Shown in pieces: positions 16,980 through 23,740 of a DNA stretch of 26,407 bases. The notes beneath the pieces were generated by a model that saw only the letters and a list, made by a program, of their open reading frames with translations, ran no database searches and was not told where the DNA came from. Position numbers and translations under genes: made by a program. This DNA is from Peptococcaceae bacterium UBA6116 (GTDB lineage Bacteria > Bacillota > Desulfitobacteriia > Desulfitobacteriales > Syntrophobotulaceae): NCBI GenBank assembly GCA_002423425.1, contig DIWC01000049.1, forward strand, positions 163,452 to 189,858. Reading direction: 5' to 3'. The first letter of the stretch is position 1. Every line of letters starts with the position of its first letter.

Positions 16980-17270
16980 TTAAGGGATTTCTGGTATTCT
17001 GAGTGCAAACCCCCGCGTCAGCGGGTCGTTGTCAAAATCAATAGTTATGTTGCTCAACAATTTACCTAGCGTTGAGGTATAGACCACGGAAATACCGTTT
17101 GATTCGATTACCGTATCTTTCTCTCCTGCTAACTCATCCAGAGTTAGACTAAATCTGGGGCCGCTTCAATTGTAACCCTCAAAAACTACTCTTAGTTTAA
17201 GATTTTCCGGCATATCAGGTTTAGTGATTATTCCTTTAAGTTTCTCGGCTGCAATGGGTGTTATTTGCAT
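16980..17270 (-). CDS. HesB/IscA-like protein with predicted selenocysteine (in-frame UGA)
   Basis: Minus-strand frame of 97 codons, interrupted only by TGA at 17168-17166 (codon 35) and ending at TAA 16982-16980. It starts MQITPIAAEKLKG and around the TGA reads LRVVFEGYN-(UGA)-SGPRFSLTLDE, then continues with NGISVVYTS, LSNITIDF and GFALRIPE, all typical of HesB-like (A-type iron-sulfur carrier related) proteins. The UGA replaces the conserved cysteine of the family motif G-x-x-C-SGP. This subfamily lacks the C-terminal CxC, so this would be its only cysteine/selenocysteine. HesB-like proteins are a known bacterial selenoprotein family, and a SECIS-like hairpin follows (17138-17158). The start at 17270 has GGGGAGG about ten bases upstream; the ATG at 17279 is too close to it. 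A role in iron-sulfur or redox chemistry is inferred. The alternative is a nonsense-mutated pseudogene. Confidence 0.8.
17138..17158 (-). promoter_or_regulatory. SECIS-like hairpin downstream of the hesB UGA
   Basis: Starting eight nucleotides after the UGA, the RNA can fold CCAGA / UCUGG (5 bp), a U opposite C, UUA / UAA (3 bp), and a GUC apical loop whose G is the 17th nucleotide after UGA. The tip, U then UUAGUCUAA, recalls the E. coli fdhF SECIS, where a bulged U precedes an apical AGGUCU. The distance and the leading G in the loop meet the published bacterial SECIS rules, though the lower stem is short. Confidence 0.55.
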
Positions 17271-17371
17271 TTTCGTCATCCCTCCCCAAAAATTTACTTT
17301 CTTGTTTATTATACACATATTCATTAGATAAAATCATTATATACAATCGAAACTAATTTTACTATCCTAGC

Positions 17372-17401
17372 TTGAAATTGAAACCAGCCATAACATATAA
17401 T
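17372..17401 (+). promoter_or_regulatory. Promoter upstream of the tetR remnant and mscS
   Basis: TTGAAA (17372-17377), 18 bases, then a perfect TATAAT (17396-17401). It would drive the tetR remnant and mscS about 155 bases downstream. Confidence 0.6.
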
Positions 17402-17442
17402 AGAAAAATGAATGTATTCATAACAAAAATGGAGTGACCCAT

Positions 17443-17519
17443 ATGCCCGGTATCAGAGAGAAAAAAAAGAAACCCTCCGCCAAAAGATCATCGAAGCAGC
17501 AAAAGAATCGAGCTATTAG
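17443..17519 (+). pseudogene. TetR-family regulator remnant (N-terminus only, frameshifted)
   Basis: ATG at 17443 with GGAG upstream opens MPGIREKKK, the usual start of many TetR regulators. After the run of eight A's at 17461-17468 the sequence continues in another frame as ETLRQKIIEAAKE, the first helix of the TetR DNA-binding domain, then stops at TAG 17517-17519. Adding one A to the run would restore a single frame. Even so, everything after the first helix is missing, so this is a dead fragment of about 25 codons. It lies directly upstream of mscS, as if a deletion had joined the promoter and first codons of the regulator to that gene. Confidence 0.7.
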
Positions 17520-17555
17520 ATATTCTTGTACTAAAAAAATAATTGGAGGCTGGTT

Positions 17556-18626
17556 ATGGTTAAAAATTGGTATACATGGTTAACTAGTATAAATATTGGA
17601 ATATGGCGTAATATTGGCATAGCTTTGACAATTTTTATTTTATTTATTATCTTTCGTAAAATTTTTTCCAAATATGTTTTTAAGCTTATTCTGAAAATTA
17701 CCAAAAAAGCCCCAACAGATGTTTTGACGAATTTGTTTTTAGCGTTTGAAAAACCTCTGAGAATTTTCTTTGTAATTATAGGTATTTACTTGGCTTTCCT
17801 GTGTCTGCCCCTCAATACTGCTTATGATGCCCTGCTGATTAAGATCCTGCGTTCGGTAATTATCGTTCTGGGTGGATGGGGTCTGTATAATTTATCTTCC
17901 ACTTCATCCTGTTTTTTTGCAAAAGTTACCAAAAAATTTAATATTGAAGTCGATAAGATATTATTGCCGTTTATTTCCAAAATTCTCCGTTTTATCATTA
18001 TAGTGATGGCTATCAGTATTATTGCTAGTGAGTGGGAATACAACGTTGGAGGATTTGTGGCAGGTTTAGGCCTAGGCGGTTTGGCCTTTGCCCTTGCTGC
18101 CCAAGATTCTATTAAAAACTTTTTTGGCGGAGTTATCATTATTACCGAAAAGTCTTTTTCCATTGATGACTGGATTACGACGCCCAGTGTCGAAGGCGTT
18201 GTTGAGGATATAAATTTCCGCAGTACCAAAATAAGAACTTTTTCCCAGGCTTTGGTTACGGTTCCGAATTCCACCCTTGCCAATGAACCCATAACAAATT
18301 GGACCAAGATGGGCAAAAGGCAAATAACTTTTAACCTGGGTCTAACGTATTCCACATCCAAAGATAAAATTCAGGCTTGTGTAAAACGAATTAACAACAT
18401 GTTGAAAAATCATGAGGAACTCGATCAGGATTTAATTATGGTTCGCTTTAACGAATTTAACGCCAGCAGCTTAGACATATTTCTCTACTTTTTCACAAAA
18501 ACAACTTCTTGGCAAGAGTATCTTCGGATCAAAGAGGATATTAATTTCAATATAATGGAGATTCTGGAACAAGAAAAAGTTTCCATAGCCTTCCCGAGCC
18601 GAAGTCTTTATTTGGAAAATACCTAA
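17556..18626 (+). CDS. MscS-family small-conductance mechanosensitive channel
   Basis: Inner-membrane channel that opens under membrane tension and releases solutes during osmotic downshock. The 356-residue protein has hydrophobic segments near residues 14-32, 66-88, 100-118 and 140-160, then the pore-lining helix rich in glycine and alanine (FVAGLGLGGLAFALAAQDSIKNF), as in TM3 of MscS. The beta domain follows (FSIDDWITTPSVEGVVEDINFRSTKIRTF, VPNSTLANEPITNW), then the alpha/beta C-terminal vestibule. The start is ATG at 17556 with GGAGG six bases upstream. It follows the tetR remnant and probably uses its promoter. It has more membrane helices than E. coli MscS, as in the YbdG/YnaI-like variants, but I do not assign a subfamily. 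Confidence 0.92.
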   Translation: MVKNWYTWLTSINIGIWRNIGIALTIFILFIIFRKIFSKYVFKLILKITKKAPTDVLTNLFLAFEKPLRIFFVIIGIYLAFLCLPLNTAYDALLIKILRSVIIVLGGWGLYNLSSTSSCFFAKVTKKFNIEVDKILLPFISKILRFIIIVMAISIIASEWEYNVGGFVAGLGLGGLAFALAAQDSIKNFFGGVIIITEKSFSIDDWITTPSVEGVVEDINFRSTKIRTFSQALVTVPNSTLANEPITNWTKMGKRQITFNLGLTYSTSKDKIQACVKRINNMLKNHEELDQDLIMVRFNEFNASSLDIFLYFFTKTTSWQEYLRIKEDINFNIMEILEQEKVSIAFPSRSLYLENT

Positions 18627-18715
18627 TTGGAAAAACTTTCCTCTTCAACATAACAGTCTATTTTTGTAAAAGCATAATAATTACAATGACGATTTGAATG
18701 CAGCACTTGCAGCTT

Positions 18716-19421
18716 TTAAAAAAACGGAAGTATTTTGGACCGGTCCGGACTATCATTCAGAAGATAGATCCAGGTAGTCGACGGAACTTTTATAACTTCG
18801 TTTTCAAGCTCAATTCCGTTCTCATTAATACCAATAGAGTAGAATGTGCTAATTATTTCCGAATCAATGATATCCAGCATATTGTCAAAAGCTTCAATGG
18901 CATTGCGGGTAAATTCGGTTAAGGGATTTTTTCTCCCAAGAGCGACTAGATGGATACTTTCACGGATATAAGCTATATGATCCAAGTAATCTGCCCAGCA
19001 TTTGTTTATATAGTAGAGATTCAGCTGTTTCTCGACCTTATGAAGGACATCTTCGCCAACCTGGCTCAGAAAGGGAAAGTACCTTTCAGATGCTTTAGCA
19101 GCTAAGAGGCGCAATGGTATTTCATCCTTGAGAATTTTTTCCCGCCTTGAATATATGATACGACGCTGTTGTTCAATTATCGATGTGTTGTTTGGGAATA
19201 AGTTTTGGAATCTCGTATTTTACTATCAGCTCATCTTCCAGGCTGATAAAAAACCTGCTTTCTCCCGGATCGCCCTGGCGTCCGGCTCTTCCCTTCAAAG
19301 GTATCCTTGCTTCATCAATCAATATGGAATCCGCTTCATCGACGATCGCATAATATAATGGGCGGTGAACGAGGTCTTCTCTGTCTGTACATAAAGTATC
19401 TCTTAAGAAATCAAAGCCGGA
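18716..19421 (-). pseudogene. SecA-type translocase ATPase pseudogene (SecA2-like), internally deleted
   Basis: Three SecA pieces stand side by side on the minus strand. First, SGFDFLRDT through IVDEADSILIDEARIPL (the DEAD-motif region of NBD1) starts at 19421, directly after an in-frame TAA. At about 19297 it fuses in frame to KGRAGRQGDPGESRFFISLEDEL (motif VI region of NBD2), so roughly 300 residues including the preprotein-binding domain and most of NBD2 are gone. This frame ends at TGA (IPKQHIDN). Third, in another frame, EQQRRIIYSRREKILKDE continues through the helical scaffold (CWADYLDHIAYIRESIHLVALGRKNPLTEF) to TAA at 18718-18716. Walker A is missing. The C-terminal part looks more like an accessory SecA2 than the housekeeping SecA and lacks a zinc-binding tail. 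It cannot make a working translocase. Confidence 0.85.
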
Positions 19422-19476
19422 TTAATTTAAAGGGGCCTTATTATTATATTTTTCGGATAAATGTTGTAATAACTGT

Positions 19477-19482
19477 TATAAT
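19477..19482 (+). promoter_or_regulatory. Extended -10 promoter of the 58-aa orphan gene
   Basis: TATAAT at 19477-19482 is preceded by TG plus one base (an extended -10). No good -35 is seen at 16-18 bases. The start codon of the small gene lies 19 bases downstream of the box, so the mRNA leader would be about 10-12 nucleotides, just enough for the GAGGTG ribosome binding site. Confidence 0.5.
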
Positions 19483-19500
19483 TGATATGAGGTGAATTAA

Positions 19501-19677
19501 ATGAAGGCATATACATGGTACGATTTTGCTCATTTGTCAAAAAATCAAAAAACCCAGTTTCTTATTGACATTAAACCGGATGCTGAGAGAAATGGTAGAG
19601 TTAATCTAATTCTATACAACAAATACGCTGAACAGTATGGTTTAGAAAGGACCCAAGAGTATTTTTGCAAAGAATAG
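19501..19677 (+). CDS. Small 58-residue protein of unknown function
   Basis: I do not recognise the family. The frame begins at ATG 19501 with GAGGTG seven bases upstream and encodes 58 residues (start MKAYTWYDFAHLSKNQ, end TQEYFCKE). It is soluble, rich in tyrosine, lysine and asparagine, has one cysteine near its end, and has no membrane segment. It has its own extended -10 promoter and is closed by a strong intrinsic terminator 21 bases after its stop, so it forms a complete mini-transcription unit, which is the main support for it being real. It lies between a decayed SecA-type gene and a convergent deacetylase-like gene. Confidence 0.65.
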   Translation: MKAYTWYDFAHLSKNQKTQFLIDIKPDAERNGRVNLILYNKYAEQYGLERTQEYFCKE

Positions 19678-19697
19678 TATTGACACTTTTACAAATT

Positions 19698-19732
19698 AAA
19701 AAGCTAGACCGCCTCGTGGTCTAGCTTTTTTT
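19698..19732. terminator. Bidirectional intrinsic terminator
   Basis: A perfect 13-bp stem AAAAAGCTAGACC / GGTCTAGCTTTTT with a 7-base loop and a T run on the plus side; on the minus strand the stem itself supplies the T run. It serves the 58-aa gene (plus) and the deacetylase-like gene (minus, ending at 19764). Confidence 0.9.
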
Positions 19733-19763
19733 AGTTGCTCTGTCCTATAGGCAATGTGGAAAG

Positions 19764-20882
19764 TTATGGACTTTGTGTTTGCAAACTGTAACTTGTAGCC
19801 CAATGGATCGGATGAATAAGAATATAAAACGGACCTTCGTTATTCTCCAGTTTTGGATAGGGAAAAGGATCCCAAATACCACCGACATCACTCATATAGG
19901 TAAAATGTTCTGTTATTGACCCATAGGCAGTTCCAATAATACCATAGTCGTTTGGATTTTCCCCCTCCATAATTGCTTTGTAATTCGTAACTCCAAGTCT
20001 AATATTTTCGTCTGCTCCATGGGAAGCAATGGTATACATCTCTCCAAATTGCTGCTTGAATTGTGCTATTTCAAATTTTAAACGACTTCTTAATTCTTGT
20101 TGTACAGCAGCGGTTATGTCTTGCGCCGACTTTAAATGTATTTCCTCTGAATAGAAAGCCAAAGTCTCATAATGCAAACCTACTTCGTGACCCATAGCCC
20201 TTATTTTCTTAATCACTTCAGGGTCAACCGTACTCCAGCGAAAATAATATGAACTCTTAATTCCTCTGGCCTGCTCTATTTCAGCCATTTTTAAAGCATA
20301 CTCCGCTGAAACATCAACATCATGCCGTAAAACGATGGTCTTTTTGGTAGTTGGAACATGGTTATAGTAATCCATGACCCTAATGGGGGTATAACCAAGC
20401 CGGATAATTTCATCCAAAAAATCCTGGTAACTGTGTTGATCCACCGGCAAAACTATCTGTTTATCCTTCGCATCTTCTGCTTTAAGTGTTAAATAACGAA
20501 TTGACCCGGCATACCCCGCCGGTCTGGCTACAACTTCATATTTCCCTGCGAAAAGCCGCTTTTGTAGCGGTGATTTGCCAATATACTTGTTATCAACATA
20601 GATGGGAATTCCTTGAATTTGGTCTGTCGTAATAGAAAGATTAAAACTATTGCTGCCCTTTTGAATTGTAATTTCATGCCGTTGCTTATCCCAAGTTACA
20701 ACTGAACCACAATGTTCCAATATAGTACGAAAAGGATAAATTGTGTATCGGTTAAATATGAGGCTTGGGGCATGAATTTTTATTGTTGGAACAGAAATAG
20801 CCACACATGAACCTACAACCAGTAGGATGATCAATCCTGACAAAATACCCAAAATTGCATTTTTTTTCCGTCGACTAACCAT
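19764..20882 (-). CDS. Membrane-anchored polysaccharide-deacetylase-like protein with CuAO-N-like and PEGA domains
   Basis: Exported 372-residue protein. ATG at 20882 (MVSRRKKN, AAGGAG six bases upstream) is preferred over an upstream ATG at 20915. Domains in order: a basic N-terminus and one hydrophobic anchor (about 7-30); a copper-amine-oxidase-N-like segment (about 35-85; YPFRTILEHCGSVVTWDKQ); a PEGA domain (about 90-145; IPIYVDNKYIGKSPL, PAGY); and a polysaccharide-deacetylase/NodB-like barrel (about 160-370) with LRHDVDVS holding the metal-type DVD, GHEVGLHYE, and a late ILIHPIHW. The usual H-x-x-x-H of motif 2 is seen only as HEVGLHYE, so activity is uncertain. A cell-envelope carbohydrate role is inferred. 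It is monocistronic, with a terminator on each side. Confidence 0.8.
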   Translation of the reverse strand: MVSRRKKNAILGILSGLIILLVVGSCVAISVPTIKIHAPSLIFNRYTIYPFRTILEHCGSVVTWDKQRHEITIQKGSNSFNLSITTDQIQGIPIYVDNKYIGKSPLQKRLFAGKYEVVARPAGYAGSIRYLTLKAEDAKDKQIVLPVDQHSYQDFLDEIIRLGYTPIRVMDYYNHVPTTKKTIVLRHDVDVSAEYALKMAEIEQARGIKSSYYFRWSTVDPEVIKKIRAMGHEVGLHYETLAFYSEEIHLKSAQDITAAVQQELRSRLKFEIAQFKQQFGEMYTIASHGADENIRLGVTNYKAIMEGENPNDYGIIGTAYGSITEHFTYMSDVGGIWDPFPYPKLENNEGPFYILIHPIHWATSYSLQTQSP

Positions 20883-20978
20883 AAAATCTCCTTCAAAATT
20901 ATGTAATTTGTTCACGACATATAATACACAATATTTTCCTCCTTGTAAATAAGTTTACAACTACATAACAAAGAACAA

Positions 20979-21018
20979 AGAGCAAAGATACCGCCCTCTC
21001 AGGCGGTATCTTTGCTCT
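20979..21018 (-). terminator. Terminator of the 2-oxoacid:ferredoxin oxidoreductase operon
   Basis: A 17-bp perfect stem (AGAGCAAAGATACCGCC and its complement) with a 6-base loop. On the minus strand it is followed by TTTGTTCTTTG, so it works best for the minus-strand operon. The TGA of the XRE remnant falls inside the loop. Confidence 0.88.
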
Positions 21019-21146
21019 GATTCAGGCCTGCATTATTTGGCTCCCATGTCTTTTTCCCGGCTTCATAAAGCAAGTAGTCCGACAGGGGAACCTCAAGCGC
21101 TTCTGCGATTTTTCCGGGGGGTAAAGCCCGTAGACTCGCGCAGCAT
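20999..21146 (-). pseudogene. XRE-type helix-turn-helix regulator remnant, frameshifted in a C6 run
   Basis: ATG at 21146 reads MLRESTGFTP, then, across six C's (21121-21116 on the minus strand), the protein-like reading moves to another frame: GKIAEALEVPLSDYLLYEAGKKTWEPN, ending at TGA 21001-20999. Removing one C would join them into a classic XRE/HTH_3 domain (IAEALEV, LLYEAGK) of about 48 residues. No ribosome binding site is seen. It follows the gamma subunit by 13 bases. It may be a dead fragment, a frameshift during sequencing or assembly, or a tract that slips. Confidence 0.6.
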
Positions 21147-21159
21147 GGATCACGTTTAT

Positions 21160-21699
21160 TCAGCAATAAGCCAAGCCAATTTCAATGGCTTTGATGTTAG
21201 GTGCCAGGAGGTCCTGCTTCCTGGCGGGAATAGACTTGGAAGCTGCCTTTTTAACGATATCCAGATCAAAAATACCCAATTCCTTGGCAATTTTCCCAAC
21301 CATGACCATATTGGCCAGACCTTTAAGCTCTGCATCCTCCGCAAGCTTCGTGGCCGGAATGTAACAGGTTTTGATATCAGTGCGTTTTACTTTTAGCGAA
21401 ATCAGCGACGAGTCTACAATGATCAGGCCATTTTTTTGGACATCATTTTCAAACTTTTCCAAAGACGGCTGGTTCATAGCAACTAACATTCCCGGATTAG
21501 TAATGATCGGAGACCCGATAGGCGTATCGCTTATTATAACATTGATATTCGCTGTACCGCCGCGCATTTCGGGACCGTAAGAGGGAAGCCAGCTCACTTC
21601 TTTTCCTGCCAGCAACCCGGCATATACCAGAATTTTGCCGGCAAACAGCACTCCCTGTCCGCCAAAACCGGCGATCACAATTTCATTTGCAGTACTCAT
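21160..21699 (-). CDS. 2-oxoacid:ferredoxin oxidoreductase, gamma subunit
   Basis: The gamma subunit (179 residues) of the four-part ferredoxin-dependent 2-oxoacid oxidoreductase encoded with the three upstream genes; in this family it carries the domain that binds CoA. Seen: IVIAGFGGQGVLFAGKIL at 7-24, the family GxGGQG motif, and SYGPEMRGGTANINVIISD. The start is ATG at 21699 inside an ATGA overlap with the beta stop, so translation is coupled. Its ribosome binding site sits in GGAGGCCTCC, a perfect 10-base palindrome. Substrate class is judged from the alpha and beta subunits. Confidence 0.92.
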   Translation of the reverse strand: MSTANEIVIAGFGGQGVLFAGKILVYAGLLAGKEVSWLPSYGPEMRGGTANINVIISDTPIGSPIITNPGMLVAMNQPSLEKFENDVQKNGLIIVDSSLISLKVKRTDIKTCYIPATKLAEDAELKGLANMVMVGKIAKELGIFDLDIVKKAASKSIPARKQDLLAPNIKAIEIGLAYC

Positions 21700-22442
21700 C
21701 TGGAGGCCTCCTTATCCTTGTACACGCCGAGCGGATAGTAAGGAATCAGGTTCTGTCGCAGCCACCCGAGAGCCTCTACAGGTTCAAGTCCCCAGTTCGT
21801 TGGACAAGTGGAAAGAACCTCTACAATAGAAAATCCTCTGCCGGCCATTTGATACTCAAAAGCCTTTTTGATAGCTTTTTTAGCGTTTACAACATTTTTC
21901 ACACCGTCTGCGGACACGCGCTCTGCATAAGCCGTACCATCCAACGTGGCAAGCATCTCACATATTTTTAACGGAAAACCGGCCGTTTTTGTGTCTCTGC
22001 CGTAAGGTGAAGTTTGGGTAATTTGCCCCGGTATCGTTGTCGGTGCCATTTGTCCGCCCGTCATCCCGTAAATTGCGTTGTTAACAAAAATTATTGTTAT
22101 ATTTTCACCCCTGGCAGCGGCGTGAACGGTTTCATTGGTACCGATCGCTGCAAGGTCCCCGTCTCCTTGATACGTAAATACTATATTAGCTGGATTGGCG
22201 CGTTTAATGCCCGTGGCGACTGCCGGGGCCCGTCCATGAGCAGCCTGCGCCATATCGCATTCAAAATAATCATAATTCATGACCGCACAGCCTACCGGTG
22301 CTACACCTATCGCTTTTTCGACAAGATCCAATTCATCAAGTACTTCTGCCACCAGCCTATGAATGATGCCGTGTGTGCAGCCTGGGCAATAATGCATGGG
22401 AACATCGGTAAGTGCTTTCGGTCTTTCAAAAACAATCGTCAT
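21696..22442 (-). CDS. 2-oxoacid:ferredoxin oxidoreductase, beta (TPP-binding) subunit
   Basis: Thiamine-diphosphate-binding subunit, 248 residues from ATG 22442 (AAGGAG eight bases upstream); a longer frame from 22538 runs through the end of alpha and is rejected. Seen: HYCPGCTHG with C19 and C22, GVAPVGCAV, the TPP motif GDGD at 93-96 ending with NN at 121-122, and AIYGMTGGQMAPTT. It lies four bases after the alpha stop. The subunit resembles the 2-oxoisovalerate (VOR, branched-chain) and 2-oxoglutarate (KOR) groups rather than pyruvate oxidoreductase; I favour VOR but cannot separate them by eye. Confidence 0.92.
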   Translation of the reverse strand: MTIVFERPKALTDVPMHYCPGCTHGIIHRLVAEVLDELDLVEKAIGVAPVGCAVMNYDYFECDMAQAAHGRAPAVATGIKRANPANIVFTYQGDGDLAAIGTNETVHAAARGENITIIFVNNAIYGMTGGQMAPTTIPGQITQTSPYGRDTKTAGFPLKICEMLATLDGTAYAERVSADGVKNVVNAKKAIKKAFEYQMAGRGFSIVEVLSTCPTNWGLEPVEALGWLRQNLIPYYPLGVYKDKEASR

Positions 22443-22446
22443 TTGT

Positions 22447-23511
22447 TTAACTCCTTTCCGCCCGAGCAGCTTTTTCAATTGCGGCCAATACTTCGTCGGG
22501 AGTGGGCACCATGCCCCCGGTACGGTTGCAAAGATCAACGGGGCGGCTGCAGCGAATGCTCAGCTCCACGTCCTCAATCATCTGACCCATGCTCATTTCG
22601 ACAACAATAAAGGCCTTGGCTTTCGCCGCTGCTGCTTTTAGCTGAAGTTTAGGGAACGGCCACAGAGTCACCGGACGAATAAGACCGGCTTTTATACCTT
22701 TTTTCCGAGCCTCATCAATCGCATTTTTGGCAATTCTGGCACAGATGCCGTAAGCTACAACAATAACGTCGGCGTCATCAATAAAGTACTCTTCCGTCCT
22801 GGCAATTTTCTCAACTTCAGCGTATTTCTCAAAACGCTTAAAGTTAAGCATCTCGAGTTCTTCCTCGTTCAAGTACAGCGAGTTGATAATGTTCTTTTTT
22901 CTGGTGCCTTTAGTTCCTGTCAGTGCCCATTGCTTGGCAACCGTCGAAACTGTTCCCTCCCGGCTGATGTCCACAGGCTCCATCACCTGTCCGAGCATGC
23001 CGTCACCTAAAATCATAGCAGTCATCCTATACTGATCGGCTAATTCAAAGGCTTCGATTGTCAGGTCGAACATTTCCTGCACGGTGTCCGGTGCCAGGAC
23101 GATCAGATGAAAATCCCCGTGTCCGCCGGAACGGGTCGCTTGGAAATAATCCGACTGCGAAGGACGGATCCCTCCCAGTCCAGGGCCTCCGCGCTGAATA
23201 TTAACAACAACCGCCGGCAGGTCGCACCCCGCCAGGTAGGATAATCCCTCGCTTTTTAAAGAAATTCCCGGGCTCGACGAGGATGTCATGGCCCTAACAC
23301 CCGCCGCGGATGCTCCTAAAACCATATTAATTGCTGCGATTTCACTTTCTGCTTGTAAATAAGTACCGCTAATTTTGGGCATACGCTTGGCCATGTAGGC
23401 CGCAACCTCTGTTTGCGGGGTTATAGGATAACCGAAGAAATGACGGCAGCCTGCCCTGAGTGCAGCTTCAGCAAGTGCTTCATTTCCCTTCATCAATACT
23501 TTCTCCGTCAT
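22447..23511 (-). CDS. 2-oxoacid:ferredoxin oxidoreductase, alpha subunit (VorB/KorA-like)
   Basis: Pyrimidine-binding and transketolase-like alpha subunit, 354 residues from ATG 23511 with GAGGTGG about ten bases upstream; the frame extends back to 23535 but the family start is MTEKVLMKGNEALAEAA. Seen: GYPITPQTEVAAYM, LQAESEIAAINMVLGASAAG, TSSSSPGISLKSEGLSYLAG, NIQRGGPGLGG and PSQSDYFQATRSGGHGDF. The order delta-alpha-beta-gamma is that of VOR/KOR operons. The enzyme would oxidatively decarboxylate branched-chain 2-oxoacids to acyl-CoA while reducing ferredoxin, or run in reverse to assimilate acids. It ends four bases before beta. Confidence 0.93.
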   Translation of the reverse strand: MTEKVLMKGNEALAEAALRAGCRHFFGYPITPQTEVAAYMAKRMPKISGTYLQAESEIAAINMVLGASAAGVRAMTSSSSPGISLKSEGLSYLAGCDLPAVVVNIQRGGPGLGGIRPSQSDYFQATRSGGHGDFHLIVLAPDTVQEMFDLTIEAFELADQYRMTAMILGDGMLGQVMEPVDISREGTVSTVAKQWALTGTKGTRKKNIINSLYLNEEELEMLNFKRFEKYAEVEKIARTEEYFIDDADVIVVAYGICARIAKNAIDEARKKGIKAGLIRPVTLWPFPKLQLKAAAAKAKAFIVVEMSMGQMIEDVELSIRCSRPVDLCNRTGGMVPTPDEVLAAIEKAARAERS

Positions 23512-23515
23512 TGTT

Positions 23516-23740
23516 TTAGACCACCTCTTTTTCAATCGTTATGCAAACATCCGGACACATAATTGCGCAGAACCCACACGCCGTACATGCCTGCTGATCA
23601 GTTATTTCAGCAGGATGAAAGCCTTTGCTGTTCAAGGTTTCCGGTGCAAGCCGAATAATTTTCTTCAGACAGGCGTTCACACAAAGAGAACAACCTTTAC
23701 ACCTGTCTGCTTGAAATGTTAATTTGGTAATTTTTGCCAT
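23516..23740 (-). CDS. 2-oxoacid:ferredoxin oxidoreductase, delta (2x[4Fe-4S] ferredoxin) subunit
   Basis: 74-residue ferredoxin-type electron-transfer subunit. Two full CxxCxxCxxxC clusters are seen: C14, C17, C20, C24 and C52, C55, C58, C62. The first has CLKK rather than the usual CP after the last cysteine. The ATG at 23740 has GGAGGAG five bases upstream. Its start overlaps the end of the P-loop ATPase gene by 22 bases and its stop is four bases before alpha, so all five genes are one operon. It passes electrons from the TPP site to external ferredoxin. Confidence 0.94.
   Translation of the reverse strand: MAKITKLTFQADRCKGCSLCVNACLKKIIRLAPETLNSKGFHPAEITDQQACTACGFCAIMCPDVCITIEKEVV

Noticed and set aside
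17012..17025. Hairpin CCCGCGTCAGCGGG inside the hesB-like gene, considered as a terminator before polA or a second recoding signal.
   Set aside because: It lies within codons, has no T run, and is far from the UGA; most likely chance.
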